Source: Oscillospiraceae bacterium
Lineage (GTDB): Bacteria > Bacillota > Clostridia > Oscillospirales > CAG-272
Direction of reading: 5' to 3'
Assembly (NCBI GenBank): GCA_015064785.1
Contig: SVRM01000041.1
Coordinates: forward strand, 1-32,991
Length of the DNA stretch: 32,991 bases
In this document: one piece after another, positions 27,374 to 32,991 of the stretch
Layout: each line of letters begins with the position of its first letter
How positions within the stretch are numbered: position 1 is the first letter of the stretch
Program-made: the position numbers and the translations under genes
Notes under the pieces: model-generated
The model's database searches: none
What the model saw: the letters and a program-made list of their open reading frames with translations, nothing else
Told to the model about the DNA's origin: nothing

Positions 27374-30300
27374 TTAGTTGATTCTGATATAGCTGAGCGC
27401 TTCGACCTGTGCGGGCGTGTCGTCAGTTGTATCTTCTTCAGTACCGTTATCATCAACAGTTACAGTGACAGGGAAGTTGTTGTAGTTGAGGAAGAATACA
27501 GTACCGCCTTCGTATTCAACGCGGACGACCTTACCGTTATCAACGAGGGTTCTTGCTTCCATGTCGATAACTTCTTCTTCTTCTTCAACTTCTTCAAGGT
27601 CTTCTTCCTCAGTTTCACCCTCTGCTGCTTCTTCATCTTCAGCAGGAGCTTCTTCACCTTCAGCACCTTCGCCTTCAGCTGCTTCTTCATCGTTCTTACC
27701 GAACATTTCTTCAGCATCCTTCTTCTGTTCTTCAAGTTCCTTCAGACGCTGCTCTTCAGCCTTCTTTTCTTCGAGTTCTGCAAGCAGACGATCGATTTCG
27801 GCCTGGAGTTCAGCTTGTTCTTCGTCATTGAGAACACGATGTGCGGTAACGAACTCATGATCAACAATCAGCTTCGTCTGGAGATCTGCGATCGCTTCGT
27901 TCAGCTCGTTGTAAGCATTGACGAGGTCTTCAAACCAGATATCGAAGTCGATGGAGTAATACTTAGAGAAGTCACCGTTGGTCTTGAGCTTTTCGGTGTT
28001 CTGGTAGGAGAGCTGGAAGTAAATACCAGCGCCGTTTTCGATTGCTTTCAGGATCTGATAGTTCATATCACCGGCGTTGTTCATTGCCATACCGGCAAAG
28101 TTGACATAACCGTGGAGAACCATACCCATGAACGGAATCGTTTCGGAGGTATTCAGGTATTCGGAAGAGTCAAGCGGAACATTGAGGATGTGATCAACAT
28201 AAGGCAGTGCATAGTAGTTACCTGCGTCAGTCATGACATCGCCGTATTCTTCCTTGATTCTTGCGAGGAGCTCGACAGTATAATCCTTGTTGTCTTCACG
28301 GTTGTACGGATCCTTCTTATCGAAGTCGGAGTTGAGGTACTCACCGAGCGTAGAAACGGAAATACCGGTCGGGTTGAGAGCCTTAAAGTTCTCAGTAAAG
28401 GTATCATAGAAGTGGCTGAAGTATGCGGGCGTGATTGCGAGCATGTAGGATCTCATATACTGCTGGTACAGCGGATCATACTCTCTCATGTTAGCATACT
28501 TGGTGTTCATCGTCTTGACGAGGTGCTGACGTCTGTTCAGACCGTCGAAGATGGTGTTTTCAGCCGCGTCTGCCCATACAAAGTCGAAGTCCGGATAAAC
28601 GCCGATGCCCTTGGAGGAAGCATAGGACAGGAAGTCCTGATAGCCTTCTGCGCCGCCGACATTCTTTTCAACTTCGAGATTGTAAGGAATGGTTGCCCAA
28701 AGACCGCCGTTAAAGAAACCGGTCAGTCTGTAGTTGATGTTTTCAATACCCTCGGCATTGAGCTGTTCGGTCATTGCCTTCAGGTCTTCAAACGTGGTAA
28801 GGGGAGTCTGTACTTCGACCGGGAAGGAGAGAATCTTTTCCTGCGTGGTAGCAGTACCGAAGGCTTCGATGTACAGCGGAATGTCTTCCTTAACATCATC
28901 CTTGGTCAGTCTTGTAAGAATGCCCTTCTCTTCCATGTAATCTCTGCACGCTTCTACCATGCCCATGTAAGTGGTTTCATAGTAATCAATGCTCGGATTA
29001 TTTTCCGGAATCTTTCTGGAGTCATTCAGCATTGTGAAGCGGAGCGTGTAGTTACCGGTGTACTTACGCTTGGAGGTAACGGTCCACATTGCGGAACCTG
29101 CGCCGCTGACTGCATCAGCAATATCGTAGGTATCGCGCTGTCTGGGAGTAATGGTGGTCTTTACGTTGTCATACTGGCAGGTACGACCACCGGTTTCGGT
29201 AGAAATGCTTGCAAGTGCTTCACCTTCTTCGATAATTGCAAAGAAGCCCTTATCTTCGTAGGTGTAGGTATTCTGAACCTTACGTTCAACTTCGTCGGTG
29301 ACATATTCACCGAAGATGTTCCAGAACGGTTCCTTCAGAACGGAGACGATTTCAGACTTGACGTCTGCGTAGTTTTCGACGATACCGTAAACAGGAAGTC
29401 TTACAGATTCCTGATGTTCGCCGGAAATTTCGTAGAACGCATAGTCCTGACCGTAGACCTTACCGGTGACAGTCTTACCGGAAAGTGCTGCGAAGTCTTC
29501 AAAGCGGACAATCGTACCGGAGCCGTCGGGGAGGAGCAGATAACCGTCAAACTTGAAGGTACCGCATCCAAAATAGGGGAGAATTTCAATAGAGGTGAGC
29601 TGGTAGGCAGTATCGTCAAAACGGAGACCGTTGACGGGGAATCTGACACGGAGGGTTCCGTCTTCCAGATAGTATTCCAATGCCATCTTGAAGAGTGCAG
29701 GTGCCGTATTGGTACCTTCGTACTCTGTCATTTCATGGTCCTTATCCAGTTCATCGTAGGTGTACAGCGGGCAGTTTTCGAGGATGTAGCCTTCGATGAG
29801 GTTCAGTTCTCTGTCGGTAGCATACGGGTCGAAGACGTAAACCGCCATCTTCTGCGTGATCGGGAAGGTTGCCATCATTTCCTTGACACCACGGTCAGTC
29901 AGAGAAGGATCATCCGGGTCCTTGAGGGAGTAGAACGCGTTCATCTTCTTGAGCGCAAATTCGTTGCCCTGAAGGTTTGCAAGAATCTGTTCTTCAAAAC
30001 GGGTCTTTTCGATCTGTCTCGGAACCAGCTTACGGGTTTCTTCACGACCGATGGAGTATTCCACACGGACACCATTCTTGATGTTCTTGACCTTGATCTG
30101 TTCTCTTTCCGCAGCTTCTTCAAAGCTGTAGTATGTGGATTCCTTATCATTGTCGAGGTACTTGACAATGACCTGAGACATCAGCTTGTTCTTGACATCC
30201 TCAGAAGAGGACTTGGAGACATCGTTGATGTTATAGGGGTTGGAGAAAAGGGTCTGACCGAATTCGTTATCGTGGTACGCGATTTCGCCGGTATACTTCT

Positions 30301-30514
30301 CGACGTAAATCGAGTATCTGCCGTCCGCAGACTGGACCATTTCGGTCATAGTTGCGAGCTTTTCGTCAGCAGTCTTGAATACCTCGGTCATGTAGTTGAT
30401 GGTATTGGTTTCTTCAGTATCTTCCTCTTCTGCGGCAGCAACCGGAAGAATCGTAAAGGTGCTGAAGATCATCAGGAAAGCCAGTATTCCGGAAAGTAAT
30501 CTGAATTTTTTCAT
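27374..30514 (-). CDS. Exported DUF5696 protein with acidic coiled-coil insertion
   Basis: A 1046-residue secreted protein. Residues 1-28 are a signal peptide (KKFRLLSGILAFLMIFSTFTILPVAAA; cleavage likely after AAA). The body matches DUF5696: an N-terminal beta-rich half with FDGYLLLPDGSGTIVRF, then a barrel-like half with GVYPDFDFVWAD, ISVSTLGEYLNSDF, VMTDAGNYYALPYVD and GMVLHGYVNFAGMAMN. The last is the kind of pattern found in TIM-barrel glycoside hydrolases, but no catalytic pair can be named. Near residues 893-938 a Glu/Lys/Leu-rich coiled coil is followed by a very acidic Glu/Ala/Gly segment (about 931-983). The domain then resumes with EYEGGTVFFLNYNNFPV. AAAGGAG precedes ATG 30514 by 6 bases. 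It is embedded between transporter genes. A role in binding or cutting the transported glycan is inference. Confidence 0.85.
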   Translation of the reverse strand: MKKFRLLSGILAFLMIFSTFTILPVAAAEEEDTEETNTINYMTEVFKTADEKLATMTEMVQSADGRYSIYVEKYTGEIAYHDNEFGQTLFSNPYNINDVSKSSSEDVKNKLMSQVIVKYLDNDKESTYYSFEEAAEREQIKVKNIKNGVRVEYSIGREETRKLVPRQIEKTRFEEQILANLQGNEFALKKMNAFYSLKDPDDPSLTDRGVKEMMATFPITQKMAVYVFDPYATDRELNLIEGYILENCPLYTYDELDKDHEMTEYEGTNTAPALFKMALEYYLEDGTLRVRFPVNGLRFDDTAYQLTSIEILPYFGCGTFKFDGYLLLPDGSGTIVRFEDFAALSGKTVTGKVYGQDYAFYEISGEHQESVRLPVYGIVENYADVKSEIVSVLKEPFWNIFGEYVTDEVERKVQNTYTYEDKGFFAIIEEGEALASISTETGGRTCQYDNVKTTITPRQRDTYDIADAVSGAGSAMWTVTSKRKYTGNYTLRFTMLNDSRKIPENNPSIDYYETTYMGMVEACRDYMEEKGILTRLTKDDVKEDIPLYIEAFGTATTQEKILSFPVEVQTPLTTFEDLKAMTEQLNAEGIENINYRLTGFFNGGLWATIPYNLEVEKNVGGAEGYQDFLSYASSKGIGVYPDFDFVWADAAENTIFDGLNRRQHLVKTMNTKYANMREYDPLYQQYMRSYMLAITPAYFSHFYDTFTENFKALNPTGISVSTLGEYLNSDFDKKDPYNREDNKDYTVELLARIKEEYGDVMTDAGNYYALPYVDHILNVPLDSSEYLNTSETIPFMGMVLHGYVNFAGMAMNNAGDMNYQILKAIENGAGIYFQLSYQNTEKLKTNGDFSKYYSIDFDIWFEDLVNAYNELNEAIADLQTKLIVDHEFVTAHRVLNDEEQAELQAEIDRLLAELEEKKAEEQRLKELEEQKKDAEEMFGKNDEEAAEGEGAEGEEAPAEDEEAAEGETEEEDLEEVEEEEEVIDMEARTLVDNGKVVRVEYEGGTVFFLNYNNFPVTVTVDDNGTEEDTTDDTPAQVEALSYIRIN

Positions 30515-30531
30515 TTTTAACTCCTTTCCGA

Positions 30532-32670
30532 TTAAATACGGTACGAAATTTCAACAACGATTGCGGTAACGAAGGACACGATGTTGTTAGCAAGACCGGA
30601 GAAGAGGACTGCGACGAACATGATGAACGCCATACCGACGATCGTACAGACGCACATGATGAGGTTCTTACCGAAGGTATAGTCATGCGTGACCATGGAT
30701 CCGAACACGATCAGCAGACCGACCCAGATGAAGGAGAAGGTGAGCAGCAGGTTCAGGATGGAAACTTCAGCAGTTGTCAGGAAGTGCGTGCAAATGGTGA
30801 CGGGGAACATGAACAGCGGAATCGGAACGAGTGCATAGCCGGTCGCGATGAAGATATCCTTGAAGGAACCTTCGCCGTCGAACAGGGTGGTCAGACACCA
30901 GTTCGCAGCTGCCCACAGCATGAACGGAACCATAATGGAGGTAATGGTTGCAAGGATGTTCATGTAAGAGTTGTAGGGGTTGACGAGGTAGGAAGAACCG
31001 ACAGACTTGTAGGTGAATGCCAGGATCGTCATGCCGATGTAGAAGAACGCACCGCGAACGGAACCGCGCTTTTCGTGCTTCAGATCCCAGAAACCATCGA
31101 ACGGATGGAAGATTACCCAGAAGCCGTACATGATTTCTTCCCAGAAAGTACGCTTACCAACCTTGGTATGACCCTTGATGTTGATCTTGCCTGCGTACTT
31201 GAAGAACAGGGAGTATGCTGCGATTGCAACAACGACAACCAGAATAACGACCATGACATACTTCTTGACCCAGTCCTGACGCCACATGGCAAATGCTGCG
31301 GAGTAGTTCTCGGTATCGTATGCGGACTTGTAGTATTCCATTGCTTCTTCGTATTCACCGGATCTGTAAAGAGCCTTACCGATACCGATATACGCTTCGT
31401 CGAAGTTGGAGTTTCTCTGGAGAATGTTGGTCCAGTCTTCCTGAGAAAGGTCATACTGTCTTTCTCTGTTGTGCTGGATGGCAGTCAGCAGAAGGTCGCC
31501 GTATTCGGTTCTCTTGTAAACCGTAACATTGTTCGCGGTCTTGTCGAGGACGAGAATATCGTTGCCCTTGTATGCGATTGCCTGGATAGAGGAAAGGTTA
31601 CCGGTCTGCATACCGGAGTCGCCGAAGATGAACAGGAGCTTACCTTCTTCGTCGTAGGTGTAGATCTTCTGTCTCTTTTCGTCGATGATGGACAAGGTAC
31701 CCTGCGGGCCAAGTGCAACGTCGATGATCTTGGACGGACCGCCGATATCGTTGTTGGACGCGCCTGTGTTCATGACGGAAACTTCACCGCCGGGAGCGAA
31801 GAAGCCGTTTCTCTTCAGAATGTCGGAACCTGCGGTATTCAGCTTTTTAACGGGAGCGTTACCTGCATCCTTGGAACGGATTGCAGCCTGCTGAGCAGCT
31901 TCGTCGATGGAAGAGGTGGTGACGTAGATGAAGCCATCTTCGTCAATGGTAATGTTGTTAAATTCAGTGGAGACGTACTGGGTGGAGGTTTCACGCTGTT
32001 CCTTGGTCTGAATTCTTCTCCACAGAATATCGATTGCGGAGATGTTGACCTGCTGAGCACCGATAAAGCCCTGGAATTCTCCGTCGGGAGCGATGGAGAT
32101 GACACCCATGTAAGTGGTCGAAGAAACGATGTACATTCTGCCCGCAGCATCTACTGCCAGTGCAATCGGCTTATAGATGGAGTTTTCCGGGAAGACGTCG
32201 GATCTGGGTTCTTCGATGGTATCGACATATTCACCTTCGAGGTCGAAGAGGACGATACGGTTGTTATCGGTATCTGCAACGTAGATGTAATCGTCAGAGA
32301 CGAAGACACCCTGCGGGTTGGTCAGGCTGTCCGGGACACCCTGATTGTTTGTAAATTCGCTGATTTCAAACGTGTACTGCAGGTAACGGTTGCAGACGAG
32401 GATACGGTTGTTGGTTGCATCCGCGATGTATACCTTTTGGTTTTTGTCAACAAACAGGTCACGGGGAGAGTCCATCGGCTTTTCTTCATCAAGACCCATC
32501 GCTGCGGAGTCAACAATCTGGTCGGGGGTATATGCGTCGGGGGAAGCTGCGTACATACCGTCGATATCGTAGGTATAGGTGGAGTACGGCGTGATTGCCA
32601 TAACAGACAGGGAGCCGAACACCATCAAACAAACCATAACGAGGGTAATCAGTTTCATTAAATTTTTCAT
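30532..32670 (-). CDS. Membrane protein with NHL beta-propeller, TPR segment and YIP1 domain
   Basis: A 712-residue protein. A signal peptide (residues 1-26) is followed by NHL-type repeats at about 60-370, visible as PRDLFVDKNQKVYIADATNNRI, PQGVFVSDDYIYVADTDNNRI and later repeats, predicted outside the cell. A TPR-like pair (SNFDEAYIGIGKALYRSGEYEEAMEYY; near 415-445) comes next, then a transmembrane helix (about 468-490) and a C-terminal YIP1-type multi-helix domain (about 515-712). Function is unknown; the propeller suggests binding of a glycan, protein or surface ligand. AGGAGG lies 7 bases ahead of ATG 32670. It sits between two sugar-permease genes with gaps of only 17 bases, so it is co-transcribed with the transporter and is a likely accessory subunit. 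Confidence 0.88.
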   Translation of the reverse strand: MKNLMKLITLVMVCLMVFGSLSVMAITPYSTYTYDIDGMYAASPDAYTPDQIVDSAAMGLDEEKPMDSPRDLFVDKNQKVYIADATNNRILVCNRYLQYTFEISEFTNNQGVPDSLTNPQGVFVSDDYIYVADTDNNRIVLFDLEGEYVDTIEEPRSDVFPENSIYKPIALAVDAAGRMYIVSSTTYMGVISIAPDGEFQGFIGAQQVNISAIDILWRRIQTKEQRETSTQYVSTEFNNITIDEDGFIYVTTSSIDEAAQQAAIRSKDAGNAPVKKLNTAGSDILKRNGFFAPGGEVSVMNTGASNNDIGGPSKIIDVALGPQGTLSIIDEKRQKIYTYDEEGKLLFIFGDSGMQTGNLSSIQAIAYKGNDILVLDKTANNVTVYKRTEYGDLLLTAIQHNRERQYDLSQEDWTNILQRNSNFDEAYIGIGKALYRSGEYEEAMEYYKSAYDTENYSAAFAMWRQDWVKKYVMVVILVVVVAIAAYSLFFKYAGKINIKGHTKVGKRTFWEEIMYGFWVIFHPFDGFWDLKHEKRGSVRGAFFYIGMTILAFTYKSVGSSYLVNPYNSYMNILATITSIMVPFMLWAAANWCLTTLFDGEGSFKDIFIATGYALVPIPLFMFPVTICTHFLTTAEVSILNLLLTFSFIWVGLLIVFGSMVTHDYTFGKNLIMCVCTIVGMAFIMFVAVLFSGLANNIVSFVTAIVVEISYRI

Positions 32671-32687
32671 GTTTTACCCTCCTGTGA

Positions 32688-32991
32688 TTAGTCTTTCATA
32701 CCGGACGAACCCATGGTTTCGATGATGTTGGACTGCGTGATGACGAAGACCGTAATCGGGACGATCATCATGATGACCGTAGAAGCGGCACCGGCACCTG
32801 CACGGACAATACCACCGGCAAGGATCTGGCTGATAGCGTAGTTGAACGTCTTGAGTTCCTCAGAGTAGATGTAAATGGAAGTACCGGAGTTCCACAGACC
32901 CTGGAAGGAGTAAACGATCAGGGTCAGCCACGCGGGCTTAACCATCGGCATTGCGATTGTTAAGAAGGTTCTGAATTCGGATGCACCGTCA
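32688..32991 (-). CDS. Carbohydrate ABC transporter permease, MalG type, 5' part beyond window
   Basis: C-terminal 100 residues of a second MalG-type permease. The frame is open to the right edge and begins inside the EAA loop (DGASEFRTFLTIAMPMVKPAW), followed by two hydrophobic helices and the end GSSGMKD. It is clearly distinct from the MalG-type gene at 25304-26356, so this operon encodes at least two permeases of the same class. Its stop lies 17 bases ahead of the NHL-YIP1 start. The missing part, and probably a MalF partner and solute-binding protein, should lie beyond 32991. Confidence 0.9.
   Translation of the reverse strand, partial: DGASEFRTFLTIAMPMVKPAWLTLIVYSFQGLWNSGTSIYIYSEELKTFNYAISQILAGGIVRAGAGAASTVIMMIVPITVFVITQSNIIETMGSSGMKD

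Noticed and set aside
27460..27735. CTTCTTC-rich plus strand as a microsatellite or repeat array
   Set aside because: It is the complement of the Glu codons in the acidic insert, without a fixed repeat unit.
26342..30499. Plus-strand frame of 1385 codons
   Set aside because: It is codon-aligned antisense to DUF5696 and both permeases, whose families, ribosome sites and terminator are clear. Its translation shows no recognisable domain.

Overview
The window looks like chromosomal DNA from an anaerobic Gram-positive of the class Clostridia, most likely near Oscillospiraceae/Ruminococcaceae. This is inferred from gene content: a single-chain clostridial-type PurL, MtaB, a CwlD-like amidase next to RadA, an Amidase_3/VanY wall-enzyme set, and sugar-transporter operons carrying DUF5696 and NHL-YIP1 proteins. 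Strong AAGGAG-type ribosome binding sites and TTGACA/TATAAT promoters agree with this. I found no rRNA, tRNA, CRISPR array, insertion sequence, phage module or plasmid function. No stretch longer than about 215 bases lacks a gene. The larger gaps are 12841-13055, 5516-5722 and 25129-25303, and they hold promoters and terminators.

Layout. Positions 1-5515 are all minus strand: a PepD dipeptidase cut by the left edge, a VTC-domain plus DUF4956 pair, a CwlD-like amidase that overlaps radA by ATGA, and a small membrane protein. Positions 5723-11834 are plus strand: a tyrosine recombinase, a two-component system, then a YhcH/YjgK/YiaL protein fused to an acyltransferase, which overlaps the CCA-adding enzyme. 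An S1-domain protein (minus) and a lipoprotein cyclophilin (plus) follow as divergent neighbours. From 13760 to the right edge everything is minus strand: lacZ, a ThuA-like protein, then a tightly packed operon (read from high to low coordinate) vanY-like, mtaB, purL, methyltransferase. Last is a carbohydrate ABC-transporter operon running in from beyond the right edge: permease (partial), NHL-YIP1 membrane protein, DUF5696 protein, MalF-type permease, MalG-type permease, terminator.

How the genes work together. The right-hand operon is the most coherent specialised system. It encodes at least three sugar-permease subunits with two large exported or membrane proteins of unknown function between them. 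No ATPase or solute-binding protein lies inside the window, so the ATPase is probably supplied from elsewhere and a binding protein may lie upstream. LacZ and ThuA point to further sugar use. PepD, the amidase and the VanY-like enzyme handle peptides and the cell wall. RadA, the CCA enzyme, MtaB and the cyclophilin are housekeeping.

The points most worth a second look are: (1) PurL has lost the glutaminase cysteine and altered a conserved synthetase motif although its reading frame is intact; (2) the three-part YhcH-acyltransferase fusion has its own consensus promoter; (3) the DUF5696/NHL-YIP1 transporter operon; (4) the VTC-DUF4956 pair has no CotH partner in view.
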